64,000 bases of DNA from positions 496,001 to 560,000 of the forward strand of contig CAWBJO010000007.1 in assembly GCA_963789175.1 (NCBI GenBank), written 5' to 3'. Position numbers and translations under genes: made by a program. The DNA comes from CAWBJO01 sp963789175 (GTDB taxonomy: Bacteria > Pseudomonadota > Alphaproteobacteria > Rhizobiales > Aestuariivirgaceae). Below the pieces are notes generated by a model. The model saw nothing but the letters and a program-made list of their open reading frames with translations. It was not told the DNA's origin and searched no databases. Shown here one piece after another: positions 43,958-53,125 of the stretch. Each line of letters opens with the position of its first letter. The first letter of the stretch is position 1.

Positions 43958-44812
43958 GTGAACTCCCGCCAGAGCAGCGTCGAGCATTGCCAGGACATCG
44001 TCCGCACGCACGACAAGGACCGCTACCTTGCGAGCCTCTTCGCTCCCGACGCGGTTCGCCCGCAACTGTGGGCGCTCTATGCTTTCAACTACGAGGTGGC
44101 GCGCATCAGGGAGGTGACGAGCGAGCCGCAGCTCGGCGAGATCCGCTTGCAGTGGTGGCACGATGCCATCGCCGGCATCACGCGAGGGCAGGGTGCGGAC
44201 GGCCCTCTCTTTTCGCTGCTCCAGGAGGCGATCGAAACTGGCAGGCTGCCGCGGCCGGCGCTGTTCAACCTGCTCGAAGCGCGACGGTTCGATCTCTACA
44301 ACGATCCGATGCCGGACCTCGCCACGCTCGAAGGATATCTCGGCGAAACGTCGTCGGCACTCATCCAGCTTTCGGCCATGCTGCTCATCGGCGCCCGGGC
44401 GACGGAAACCGCCGAGGCGGCCGGTTACGCCGGCATCGCCTATGGGATCGCCGGACTGTTGCGGGCAATTCCCGTCCACCGGGTGCGCGGCCAGTGCTAC
44501 ATACCCGCCGAGCTCCTGCACAAGCACGGCGCGACGGTGGCGGAGGTGCTGGCAGGACACTCCACGCCCGGCGTGCGGGCGGCCGTAGCCGAGCTCGCCG
44601 ACCACGCGCAGAGGCGACTTGCCGAAGCGCGCCAGAGGAGCTCGGCGCTGCCGGCCGGCGCACTTGCCGCCTTCCTGCCAGTCTCGCTCGCCGATCTTTA
44701 TCTCGCCCGGCTGTTACGGCCGGGTTCCGATCCGCTGAACACGACCGCCGACATCCTGCAGCTCGTCCGCCAGTGGCGGATGTGGTGGCGGGCGATGCGC
44801 GGACGCTTTTGA
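43958..44812 (+). CDS. Squalene/phytoene synthase-family protein, NDUFAF6-like
   Basis: 284 residues with an all-helical isoprenoid-synthase fold (PQLWALYAFNYEVARIREVTSEPQLGEIRLQWWHDAI; YGIAYGIAGLLRAIPVHRVRGQCYIP approximates the second active-site helix). The two Asp-rich DxxxD metal motifs of real synthases are not visible, so it is more like the complex I assembly factor NDUFAF6. GTG at 43958 has GAGGG upstream. It lies 16 bases after an NDUFAF3-like gene, which supports a respiratory assembly role over carotenoid or hopanoid synthesis. Confidence 0.85.
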   Translation: MNSRQSSVEHCQDIVRTHDKDRYLASLFAPDAVRPQLWALYAFNYEVARIREVTSEPQLGEIRLQWWHDAIAGITRGQGADGPLFSLLQEAIETGRLPRPALFNLLEARRFDLYNDPMPDLATLEGYLGETSSALIQLSAMLLIGARATETAEAAGYAGIAYGIAGLLRAIPVHRVRGQCYIPAELLHKHGATVAEVLAGHSTPGVRAAVAELADHAQRRLAEARQRSSALPAGALAAFLPVSLADLYLARLLRPGSDPLNTTADILQLVRQWRMWWRAMRGRF

Positions 44813-44825
44813 AGGAGACTACCCT

Positions 44826-46601
44826 ATGACATTTGCCCAGCGGCTCCACAAGCTGGTCCCCGACCTTTCGGCGACTCTCATGCGATTTCCGGCGCCCGCG
44901 CTTGCCTCTCTGATTGGCGCTTTCATCGTCAACGCCGCGATCGTGAATGACACGCTTTGGACGAACCAGACGTCGACGCGATTGTTATCCGCGGCGGCGG
45001 CCGCATTCGCCGGGTCCGGTGCCGCCCATCTCTTCGCCGAAGGACGGAGGTGGGACAGGGCCCCCAGCCTTGCACTCGCGTTCGGGGTGGGAATCGTGCT
45101 CGCGCTGGTCGTCTGGTTCGAGGGCCTGCTTGCCCTGCATCCGCTCTACTTCGGGGTCGGGATGGGTCTCGCCCTTATGACCGCCGGGTTCCTGCGCAGC
45201 GACGCAACGCAGGGCGCCTTCTGGCTCTTCAACTTCCGGCTCCTCCTTGCGGCCCTGCTCGCCTTCGTGGTCTCGGTCGTCTTCTGCGGCGGCTTGAGCG
45301 CCATCATCGCGAGCCTCGAGTTTCTCTTCGAAATCAAGATCCCCAACGACCTCTACACGCATGTGTGGTCGACCGGCGCCTCGCTGATCGCGCCCCTCTA
45401 CGGACTCTCGCTTGTGCCGACGCGGCTCGACGAGGAGGTGGCGCTCGATCGGCACGCGGATCCGATGGTCGACAGGGGTGTGTCGGTCCTCGTCAACTAC
45501 GTGCTCGTGCCGATCATCCTCGTCTACGCCCTGATCCTGCACGCCTATGCGGTGAAGATCGCCGTCACGATGAACCTGCCGAAGGGCCAGATCGGCAGCC
45601 TGGTGACGATCTTCGCCCTTGGCGGCACGGCCACCTATCTGATCGCCCACCCCTGGCGCGACACGGGAACGCGCCTCCTCAGATGGTTCCTGGGTTCGTG
45701 GTTCTGGATCACGCTCATCCCCGTCGGGCTGCTGGCAATTGCCGTATGGCGGCGGGTCAGCGACTACGGGCTGACGCCCGACCGCTACGGCCTCATCCTC
45801 GTCGGGATCTGGCTTGCGGCCATGGCCGTCTATCTCGCCTTCCGGCGTCGGAGCGCGGACATGCGGGTGATCGTCGCGAGCCTCGGCGTTCTGCTTCTCG
45901 GCGCCTCGCTCGGTCCGTGGGGCGCGCAGGGCGCTTCGATCGCAAACCAGTTCGGCCGGCTCGAGGCAATACTGACCACGACGGGCCAGCTCAGCGACGG
46001 CCGGATCGTTCAAGCGGCGGCAAAGGACGAGTTGTCCGGCACGGATCGCAATAAAATCGGATCGATTGTCTGGTTCCTGCTCGATGCCAATGCAGGCGAC
46101 CGCCTGAGGCCCTGGTTCGCCGGCAGCGGAAACGATCCGTGGGCAACGAGCGACACGCACCTCGTCAGGGAACGCATCGGCAAGGCCCTCGGCGTCGAGG
46201 TCGCCCCCAACATCGAACAGATGCAATCCGTCTACTTCAATGCCGACAGGCCGCTGGCGCGACCACTATCGCCCGCCGGCGTGCTGGTGGGGCCCGTGCG
46301 GGTCCCTCCGCAGGATTCAACGCCTGCTGCGGCGGAAGCAGCCTCGCCTGCAAGAGCCGTGAACCGTGGCGACAGAATAGAATTCATCTCCGGAAGCCGA
46401 AGCTGGACGGTCAAGGCCGCCGACCTTCTGGCACGCTTGGGAAATGCGGTCCCCCAGGCACCAAATCGGGAACCCATCGTCATCGAGGTCATAGGCGAGA
46501 CGGGGCAGCTCATCGTCATCATCGATCACCTCCAGGGCGAGGACGACGGGGCCGTCGGCAAGATCACCTCGGGGGCGGTGTGGCTCATTCTGCCGCAATA
46601 G
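44826..46601 (+). CDS. DUF4153 multi-pass membrane protein
   Basis: 591 residues. About ten hydrophobic segments cover the first 370 residues (LASLIGAFIVNAAIV, LALAFGVGIVLALVVWFEG, VLVNYVLVPIILVYALILHAYAVKIA), followed by a soluble C-terminal part of about 220 residues. DUF4153 proteins have no known function. Starts 13 bases after the preceding gene with AAGGAG upstream, so cotranscription is likely. The 3' end overlaps convergent trmFO by 17 bases. Confidence 0.85.
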   Translation: MTFAQRLHKLVPDLSATLMRFPAPALASLIGAFIVNAAIVNDTLWTNQTSTRLLSAAAAAFAGSGAAHLFAEGRRWDRAPSLALAFGVGIVLALVVWFEGLLALHPLYFGVGMGLALMTAGFLRSDATQGAFWLFNFRLLLAALLAFVVSVVFCGGLSAIIASLEFLFEIKIPNDLYTHVWSTGASLIAPLYGLSLVPTRLDEEVALDRHADPMVDRGVSVLVNYVLVPIILVYALILHAYAVKIAVTMNLPKGQIGSLVTIFALGGTATYLIAHPWRDTGTRLLRWFLGSWFWITLIPVGLLAIAVWRRVSDYGLTPDRYGLILVGIWLAAMAVYLAFRRRSADMRVIVASLGVLLLGASLGPWGAQGASIANQFGRLEAILTTTGQLSDGRIVQAAAKDELSGTDRNKIGSIVWFLLDANAGDRLRPWFAGSGNDPWATSDTHLVRERIGKALGVEVAPNIEQMQSVYFNADRPLARPLSPAGVLVGPVRVPPQDSTPAAAEAASPARAVNRGDRIEFISGSRSWTVKAADLLARLGNAVPQAPNREPIVIEVIGETGQLIVIIDHLQGEDDGAVGKITSGAVWLILPQ

Positions 46602-47988
46602 CGATCCTGCCCAGCCAGCCGTCGAAAGCCGCGAGGGCGCGCGACGTGTAAGCCCTCTTGCGGGCGAGCTGGCGGACCTTGCCGCGCAGCCGGCTGCCGT
46701 CCGGGGGCTTCTTGAGCTGCACGGGCGGCATCAAGCCGAAATTGACGTTCATCGGCTGGAACGAGCGCCCCGGCCGGTCGGTCGTCTCGATATGCCCGCC
46801 GGTGATGTGGTTGAGGAGCGCGCCGTGGGCGGTCGCGGGCGGCGGCGGCACGAACGCTTCCGCGAGACGCTCGGCCGCGGCCATGCGCCCGGCGAGGAGC
46901 CCCATGGCGGCACTCTCAACATAACCTTCGACGCCGGTGATCTGGCCGGCGAAGCGGAGCCGCGGGTCGGCCTTCAGGCGCAAGCCTTCGTCGAGGACCT
47001 TCGGGGAATTGATGAAGGTGTTGCGATGCAGGCCGCCCAGCCTAGCGAATTCGGCCGTCTCGAGCCCGGGAATGGTGCGGAAGATCCGCACCTGCTCGGC
47101 GTGCTTCAGCTTGGTCTGGAATCCGACGATGTTGTAGAGCGTGCCGAGCCGGTTGTCCTGCCTGAGCTGCACGACGGCATGGGGCTTCACGTCCGGTGCG
47201 TGGCGGTTGGTCAGCCCGCGGGGCTTCATCGGTCCATGGCGCAAAGTCTCCGAGCCGCGATCGGCCATGACTTCGATGGGCAGGCAGCCGTCGAAATAGG
47301 GTGTTCCCTCCCAATCCTTGAAGGCGATCTTGTCGCCGGCCACCAGGGCGGCGACGAAGCGATCGTACTGGTCGCGGTCGAGCGGGCAGTTGATGTAGTC
47401 CTTGCCGGTGCCGCCCGGGCCGGGCTTGTCGTAGCGCGACTGGAACCAGGCGACACCCATGTCTATCGACTCGCGATGGACGATGGGGGCGATGGCGTCG
47501 AAGAACGCAAGGTCGGCCTCTCCGGTCAGCTGCTGGATCGCCCGGGCCAGACCGGGAGAAGTGAGGGGGCCGGTGGCGATGATCACGCTCGACCAGTCGG
47601 ACGGCGGCAGCCCGTCGACCTCCTCGCGCACCACGGCGATCAGCGGGTGGGCTGCGAGCTTCTCCGTCACGGCGGCCGAGAAGGCGTCGCGGTCGACGGC
47701 CAGGGCACCGCCGGCCGGGAGCTTGTGGCGGTCGGCAGCCGCCATCACCAGCGAGCCGGCGCGGCGCATCTCCTCGTGCAGGAGCCCGACGGCGTTGGTC
47801 TCCTTATCGTCGGCACGAAAGGAATTCGAGCATACGAGCTCGGCCAGCCCGTCGGTCTTGTGAGCCTCGGTGCCGCGCACCGGCCGCATCTCGTGGACGA
47901 CGACCGGCACGCCGCGCTCGGCCGCCTGCCATGCGGCTTCCGACCCGGCAAGGCCACCGCCGACGATGTGAATGGGGGGCAACGTCAT
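46585..47988 (-). CDS. trmFO: Methylenetetrahydrofolate-tRNA-(uracil-5-)-methyltransferase
   Basis: Makes ribothymidine at position 54 of tRNA using methylene-THF and FAD, the folate-dependent alternative to TrmA. FAD loop IHIVGGGLAGSEAAWQAAERG, then HKTDGLAELVCSNSFRADD (conserved Cys), DYINCPLDRDQYDRF and FAGQITGVEGYVESAAMGLLAG. 467 residues is normal. Divergent from kbl, with 106 bases between. Confidence 0.97.
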   Translation of the reverse strand: MTLPPIHIVGGGLAGSEAAWQAAERGVPVVVHEMRPVRGTEAHKTDGLAELVCSNSFRADDKETNAVGLLHEEMRRAGSLVMAAADRHKLPAGGALAVDRDAFSAAVTEKLAAHPLIAVVREEVDGLPPSDWSSVIIATGPLTSPGLARAIQQLTGEADLAFFDAIAPIVHRESIDMGVAWFQSRYDKPGPGGTGKDYINCPLDRDQYDRFVAALVAGDKIAFKDWEGTPYFDGCLPIEVMADRGSETLRHGPMKPRGLTNRHAPDVKPHAVVQLRQDNRLGTLYNIVGFQTKLKHAEQVRIFRTIPGLETAEFARLGGLHRNTFINSPKVLDEGLRLKADPRLRFAGQITGVEGYVESAAMGLLAGRMAAAERLAEAFVPPPPATAHGALLNHITGGHIETTDRPGRSFQPMNVNFGLMPPVQLKKPPDGSRLRGKVRQLARKRAYTSRALAAFDGWLGRIAIAAE

Positions 47989-48094
47989 TGCCGTGATCTA
48001 TCATGGGTCGCCAAAGCATCCAATTCCCGATTGACGCAGGCGGATTCTTGGTTTTGAAGACGTTGCACGATCCTTTCAGACCGAAGGAATTCGC

Positions 48095-49294
48095 GTGGGC
48101 CAGGTTCTCGACGACATCGTTCTCGAGCTCGAGGAGATCCGCAGGCAGAACCTGTGGAAGACGGAGCGGGCCATCCTGTCGCCGCAGGCGGGGCATGTGC
48201 GCGTCGCCGCGGCCGCAGGGGAGCGGCCTCGCGACGTCATCAATCTCTGCGCCAACAACTATCTCGGCCTCGCCGATCATCCGGAACTCGTCGCCGCGGC
48301 CAAGGCTGCGCTGGACACGCATGGACTGGGAATGGCGTCCGTCCGGTTCATATGCGGGACATCCGATCTCCACCGCGAGCTCGAGACGTCCATCGCAACC
48401 TATCTCGAGATGGAGGACGCCATTCTCTACGCGGCGTGCTTCGACGCAAACGGCGGCGTGTTCGAGCCCCTGTTCGGCGACAAGGACGCCATCGTATCCG
48501 ACAGCCTCAACCATGCCTCGATCATCGACGGCGTGCGCCTCTCCAAGGCGCGCCGCTTCCGCTTTACCAATGGCGACATGGACGACCTCGAGCGGAACCT
48601 TAAGGAAGCGCGAGCCGGCGGAGCACGGCGTCTCGTCGTCGTGACGGACGGCGTCTTCTCCATGGACGGCTATTTCGCGAAGCTCGCCGACATCCGCAGG
48701 CTCGCCGACCGCTACGATGCCCTCATCATGGTCGACGATTGCCACGCCACCGGCTTCATCGGCCCGAAGGGGCGCGGCACGCCGGCCCGGGCGGGCATCA
48801 AGGTGGACATCCTCACCGGCACGCTCGGCAAGGCGCTCGGCGGCTCGGCCGGCGGATACATCGCCGCGGCGCGGCCGATCGTCGACCTCATGCGGCAGCG
48901 GTCGCGGCCCTATCTCTTCTCGAACGCCCTGCCGCCCGCCGTCGTCGCGGCCGCCATCAAGGCCATCGAACTCGCCGAAAAGGGCGACGACCGACGGGCC
49001 CGACTGTTCGCCACTGCAGAGCGCTTCCGCAGCGCCATGGGCGCGGCGGGCTTCGAGCTCCTGCCGGGGGAGCACCCGATCATCCCGGTGATGCTGCACG
49101 ACGCCGGCCGGGCCCAGGACATGGCGGCCCGGCTCTTCCAGGAGGGCGTCTACGTCACGGGCTTCTTCTATCCGGTCGTTCCGCAGGGCCAGGCCCGCAT
49201 CCGCACACAGATGTCGGCGGCGCTCGCGCCGGAGGACATCGACCGCGCCGTCGCCGCCTTCGCCAAGACGGGCCGCGACATGGGTGTGATCTAG
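48095..49294 (+). CDS. kbl: 2-amino-3-ketobutyrate coenzyme A ligase
   Basis: A PLP enzyme that cleaves 2-amino-3-ketobutyrate with CoA to glycine and acetyl-CoA, second step of threonine breakdown. Conserved parts: INLCANNYLGLADHPE, GLGMASVRFICGTSDLHRELE, VDDCHATGFIGPKGRG and the PLP lysine in LTGTLGKALGGSAGG (about residue 245). 399 residues. GTG start at 48095 with AAGGA upstream. tdh follows after 9 bases. Confidence 0.97.
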   Translation: MGQVLDDIVLELEEIRRQNLWKTERAILSPQAGHVRVAAAAGERPRDVINLCANNYLGLADHPELVAAAKAALDTHGLGMASVRFICGTSDLHRELETSIATYLEMEDAILYAACFDANGGVFEPLFGDKDAIVSDSLNHASIIDGVRLSKARRFRFTNGDMDDLERNLKEARAGGARRLVVVTDGVFSMDGYFAKLADIRRLADRYDALIMVDDCHATGFIGPKGRGTPARAGIKVDILTGTLGKALGGSAGGYIAAARPIVDLMRQRSRPYLFSNALPPAVVAAAIKAIELAEKGDDRRARLFATAERFRSAMGAAGFELLPGEHPIIPVMLHDAGRAQDMAARLFQEGVYVTGFFYPVVPQGQARIRTQMSAALAPEDIDRAVAAFAKTGRDMGVI

Positions 49295-49303
49295 GAGGAA
49301 ACG

Positions 49304-50353
49304 ATGCGCGCGCTGGTCAAGACCGAACGAGCCCCCGGCCTCGTCATGCGCGAGGAGCCGGTGCCGGACATCGGTCCCGACGACATCCTGATCAAGGTCC
49401 GCAAGACCGGGATCTGCGGCACCGACCTCCATATCTGGAATTGGGACGACTGGGCGCAGAAGACGATCCCCGTTCCGATGGTGGTCGGCCACGAATTCTG
49501 CGGCACCGTGGAAGCGGTCGGCACGCATGTGCGCACCGTCCGGGTGGGAGACCGGGTGTCGGGCGAAGGACACCTCATCGGCATGAAGAGCCGCATGGCG
49601 CGGGCCGGGCACTTCCACCTCGATCCGGAAACGCGGGGCATCGGGGTCAACGTGCCCGGAGCGTTCGCCGAATATCTCAAGCTTCCGGCGTTCAACGCCA
49701 TCATCCTGCCGGACGACATCGACGATGAGACTGCGGCCATCCTCGATCCGCTCGGCAACGCCGTCCACACGGCGCTGTCCTTCGACCTCGTCGGCGAGGA
49801 CGTTCTCATCACCGGCGCCGGGCCCATCGGCATCATGGCCGCGGCGGTCTGCCGCCATGTCGGCGCCCGGCACGTTGTGGTCACCGACATCAACCCCTAT
49901 CGCCTCGAACTGTGCACCCAGGTGGCGGACGTGGTCACGGTCAACGTCGCGGAGGAGGATCTCAAGGCCGTGACGGCGAAGCTCGGCATGAAGGAAGGCT
50001 TCGACATCGGGCTCGAGATGTCCGGGGCGCCCAAGGCGTTCGACCAGATGGTCGATGCCATGATCATGGGCGGGAAGATCGCCATGCTCGGCATCCCGAC
50101 CGGGCCGACGCCGGTCGACTGGGGGCGGGTGATCTTCAAGGCGCTGACCATCAAGGGCATCTATGGGCGCGAGATGTTCGAAACCTGGTACAAGATGATC
50201 GCCATGCTGCAGTCGGGCCTCGACATCTCGAAGATCATCACCCACCGCTTCCGGGCCGACGATTTCGCCGCGGGCTTCGCGCTGATGAAGCAGGGATCGG
50301 CGGGAAAGATCGTGCTCGACTGGCTGCCGCCGGCCGGTTCTGCGCGAAAATGA
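49304..50353 (+). CDS. tdh: L-threonine 3-dehydrogenase lacking the structural zinc cysteines
   Basis: A medium-chain dehydrogenase oxidising threonine to 2-amino-3-ketobutyrate, handed to Kbl. Catalytic zinc ligands Cys38 (GICGTDLH), His63 and Glu64 (GHEFCG) and the NAD loop ITGAGPIGIMAAAV are intact. The numbering matches E. coli Tdh, yet the structural-zinc cysteines 93, 96, 99 and 107 are Gly93, Ser96, Ala99 and Asp107 here (GHLIGMKSRMARAGHFHLD), with no gap. This enzyme probably folds without the second zinc. 349 residues. Confidence 0.94.
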   Translation: MRALVKTERAPGLVMREEPVPDIGPDDILIKVRKTGICGTDLHIWNWDDWAQKTIPVPMVVGHEFCGTVEAVGTHVRTVRVGDRVSGEGHLIGMKSRMARAGHFHLDPETRGIGVNVPGAFAEYLKLPAFNAIILPDDIDDETAAILDPLGNAVHTALSFDLVGEDVLITGAGPIGIMAAAVCRHVGARHVVVTDINPYRLELCTQVADVVTVNVAEEDLKAVTAKLGMKEGFDIGLEMSGAPKAFDQMVDAMIMGGKIAMLGIPTGPTPVDWGRVIFKALTIKGIYGREMFETWYKMIAMLQSGLDISKIITHRFRADDFAAGFALMKQGSAGKIVLDWLPPAGSARK

Positions 50354-50452
50354 CGCAAGGCTTCCGCATGGTGAAAGCGTGCCACCTTCGGCGCGCGCCG
50401 TCATGCATGATGCCGCAATACCCACCTGTAACCCCATTCTCCGAGGGAGCCG

Positions 50453-51403
50453 ATGTCACACACCCGTTATGATCTCAGGCGATCGAGGCTGCAGCGCAGC
50501 GAGCTTGCCGTGCCCGGCTCGAATCCGAAGATGATCGAGCGGGCGGCGGCCAGCGAGGCGGACTACGTCTTCCTCGACATCGAGGACGCGGTGGCGCCGG
50601 CCGACAAGGAGCAGGCGCGGGCCAACATCATCAAGGCGCTCCAGGAGATCGACTGGCGGGCGCGCGGCAAGACGGTATGCGTCAGGATCAACGGCATCGA
50701 CACCCACTACATGTACCGCGACCTGGTGGACGTGATGGAGCAGGCGGGCGACCGGTTCGACACCATCCTCGTGCCGAAGGTCGGCGTGCCGTCCGATCTC
50801 TACCTGTGCGAGGCCATCATGAACCAGATCGAGATGGCGAAAGGCTACAAGGAGCCGGTCGGGCTCGAGGCCCTGATCGAGACGGCGCTGGGCATGGCCA
50901 ATGTCGAGGCCATCGCCCGGGACGGTTCGAAGCGGCTCGAAGCCATGCATTTCGGGGTGGCCGACTATGCCGCCTACAACAAGGCGCGGACGGTGAACAT
51001 CGGCGGGCTCAACCCGGACTATCCGGGCGACCAGTGGCACTTCGCGCTGTCGCGCATGACGGTCGCCTGCCGGGCCTACGGCCTACGGCCGATCGACGGT
51101 CCCTATGGCGACTTCAACGATCCGGACGGGTATTTGGCGGCGGCCCGGCGGGCCGCGGCCCTCGGCATGGAAGGCAAGTGGGCCATCCACCCCTCACAGA
51201 TCGCGCTCGCCAACCAGGTGTTCTCGCCGACCGAGTCGGAAACCAAACGCGCACACCGCATCCTCGAGGCGCTGGACGAAGCCGCCAAGGCGGGCAAGGG
51301 CGCGGCGCAACTCGACGGCAAGATGATCGACGCCGCCTCGGCGCGCATGGCGCAGAACGTCATCTCGGTCAACAAGGTGATTGCCGACCGCACCGCGAAG
51401 TAG
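50453..51403 (+). CDS. Malyl-CoA lyase family protein (HpcH/HpaI citrate lyase superfamily)
   Basis: Closest in appearance to L-malyl-CoA/beta-methylmalyl-CoA lyase of Methylobacterium and Rhodobacter: RLQRSELAVPGSNPKMIERAA, DYVFLDIEDAVAPADKEQARANI, RINGIDTHYMYRDLVDV, ILVPKVGVPSDLYLCE, EALIETALGMANVEAIA and GPYGDFNDPDGYLAAARRAAALGMEGKWAIHPSQ. Metal-binding Glu and Asp are in the expected strands. It would interconvert malyl-CoA with glyoxylate and acetyl-CoA. The start ATG has GAGGGAG upstream. It follows tdh after 99 bases and may share regulation with threonine breakdown. Confidence 0.88.
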   Translation: MSHTRYDLRRSRLQRSELAVPGSNPKMIERAAASEADYVFLDIEDAVAPADKEQARANIIKALQEIDWRARGKTVCVRINGIDTHYMYRDLVDVMEQAGDRFDTILVPKVGVPSDLYLCEAIMNQIEMAKGYKEPVGLEALIETALGMANVEAIARDGSKRLEAMHFGVADYAAYNKARTVNIGGLNPDYPGDQWHFALSRMTVACRAYGLRPIDGPYGDFNDPDGYLAAARRAAALGMEGKWAIHPSQIALANQVFSPTESETKRAHRILEALDEAAKAGKGAAQLDGKMIDAASARMAQNVISVNKVIADRTAK

Positions 51404-51512
51404 GCTGCACTTCCCCGGCGGTGAAGGTTAATCCGAAAGCGGTGTTGCGCGGCGCCGCACGCCATGGCATGGCTTTGCCGCCGCGTGCAGACAGGCCAAG
51501 GGGAACCCGCGC

Positions 51513-52499
51513 ATGATCACGGCCTTTGGCGCCAGCAATTCCTGCCTGACCTCCCTCGATGCGACGATCGACGATCCGGTGCCGGATGGCACCGTGTGGA
51601 TCGACCTTCTCGCGCCTTCCGATCCAGAGGAGCGGGCGGTGGAGGCGGCGCTCAAGCTCGACATACCGACGCGCGAGGAACTGGCCGAAATCGAGGCGTC
51701 GAGCCGCCTCTACCAGGAAGACGGCGCGACGTTCATGACGGCGACGCTGATCCGGCGCGGCGACGACGGGCGTGCCGAGGCGCAGCCGGTGACCTTCATC
51801 CTCAAGGACAAATGGATGATCACGGTGCGCTATTCCGAGCCGCGCGCCTTCCCGCTATTCGTCCGCCGCGCCCAGAAGCCCGGCGCCTGCCCGCGCTCGG
51901 CGGAAGGCGTGCTGCTCACCCTCCTTGAAGCCGTGGTCGACCGGGTCGCCGACCATCTCGAATCGGTGGCGCTGACCATCGACCGCACCTCGCACGTCGT
52001 CTTCCACAGCCCGAGCGGCCGCAAGCCGCGCGGCCGCGACTTCGAGGGCCTCCTGCAGAGCGTGGGGGAGGAGGGCGACTTCAACTCCAAGCTCCGGGAA
52101 AGCCTGGTCAGCATTGGGCGGATGGGCGCCTACCTGACGACGGTGCTCGACGGGGCGAGCACCAAGCGGGTGAGCCGCGACATCAAGGCCCATCTCAAGA
52201 CCCTGCAGCGCGACGTGCAGTCGCTGACCGACTACTCGACCTTCATCTCGGGCAAGATCAACTTCATCCTCGATGCCATCCTGGGACTGATCTCCATCGA
52301 GCAGAACGCCATCATCAAGATCTTCTCGGTGGCGGCGGTAGTATTCCTGCCGCCGACGCTCATCGCCAGCGTCTACGGCATGAATTTCAGGTTCATGCCG
52401 GAGCTGGCGTGGCCGTACGGCTATCCGATGGCGGTGGGGCTGATGGCACTCTCGGCGCTGCTGCCGATCATCTACTTCCGGCGCAAGGGCTGGCTCTAG
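51513..52499 (+). CDS. corA: CorA-family magnesium transporter
   Basis: Pentameric inner-membrane divalent cation channel. A cytosolic N-domain of about 270 residues ends in two C-terminal helices; the selectivity motif YGMNF follows the first (VFLPPTLIASVYGMNFRFMPE), then YFRRKGWL at the end. 328 residues, standard. It could carry Mg2+, Co2+ or Ni2+. Not clearly in an operon. Confidence 0.95.
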   Translation: MITAFGASNSCLTSLDATIDDPVPDGTVWIDLLAPSDPEERAVEAALKLDIPTREELAEIEASSRLYQEDGATFMTATLIRRGDDGRAEAQPVTFILKDKWMITVRYSEPRAFPLFVRRAQKPGACPRSAEGVLLTLLEAVVDRVADHLESVALTIDRTSHVVFHSPSGRKPRGRDFEGLLQSVGEEGDFNSKLRESLVSIGRMGAYLTTVLDGASTKRVSRDIKAHLKTLQRDVQSLTDYSTFISGKINFILDAILGLISIEQNAIIKIFSVAAVVFLPPTLIASVYGMNFRFMPELAWPYGYPMAVGLMALSALLPIIYFRRKGWL

Positions 52500-52509
52500 G
52501 CCGCCGACC

Positions 52510-53088
52510 TCACTGCGGCGGCGGCTCGATGACGATGGACGGATCGAAGGTGATCGTCTGCACGATCGTGCTCTTCATGCCGCCGGCCTCGCCGTCGATC
52601 TGCTGGACGGCGGGAAGTCCGGTCGACGGATCGAGATAGAGCTTTACGTGCGAGGTCGCGTCGATGCCCATCGGCTTGCCCGATGCGTCGAACTCGATGA
52701 GGCGGAACGAGCGTCCGTCGCGTTCGGCATCGCTGCACACGATGTTGGTGGCGGCTTCGGCGGAAACGAGCTCGGCCTGCTTGACCATGCCGGTGATCGT
52801 GCCGCCCAGGCCGGGGATCTCCATCCACTGGCCGCCCATGCTCATCCACGACTTGTCGCCGACTATGACGGCCTGTCCCTGGGGCATGGTCATGCGGAAG
52901 CGGTCGGGCATGATGACCTCGGCGGTGATGACGGTCGGGTTGTCGCCGCCGGTCATCGTCATCTCGACGCGGTAGGGCCCCAATCGCGGGTGCTTGTCGA
53001 CGACGGCCTGAAGCTCGTCCTGACAGTCGGCAAATGCGGGGCCCGCGACGAATGTAAGTGCGGCAATAGCGAGAGTGCAGCGCTTCAT
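52510..53088 (-). CDS. Exported hypothetical protein (LolA/DUF4412-like beta protein)
   Basis: A 192-residue periplasmic protein. The signal peptide is MKRCTLAIAALTFVAGPAFA with cleavage before DCQDELQ. The mature part is beta-rich and resembles lipoprotein-carrier-like folds (VIMPDRFRMTMPQGQAVIVGDKSWM, SHVKLYLDPSTGLPAVQQI). Two cysteines could form a disulfide. The family is a guess from its pattern only. The frame extends upstream, but the ATG at 53088 is clearly the biological start. Same strand as and upstream-flanked by uvrA, whose end is 37 bases away. Confidence 0.75.
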   Translation of the reverse strand: MKRCTLAIAALTFVAGPAFADCQDELQAVVDKHPRLGPYRVEMTMTGGDNPTVITAEVIMPDRFRMTMPQGQAVIVGDKSWMSMGGQWMEIPGLGGTITGMVKQAELVSAEAATNIVCSDAERDGRSFRLIEFDASGKPMGIDATSHVKLYLDPSTGLPAVQQIDGEAGGMKSTIVQTITFDPSIVIEPPPQ

Positions 53089-53125
53089 GGGCAGGCCTTT
53101 CGATGCGTGATGAATGACGATCCGG

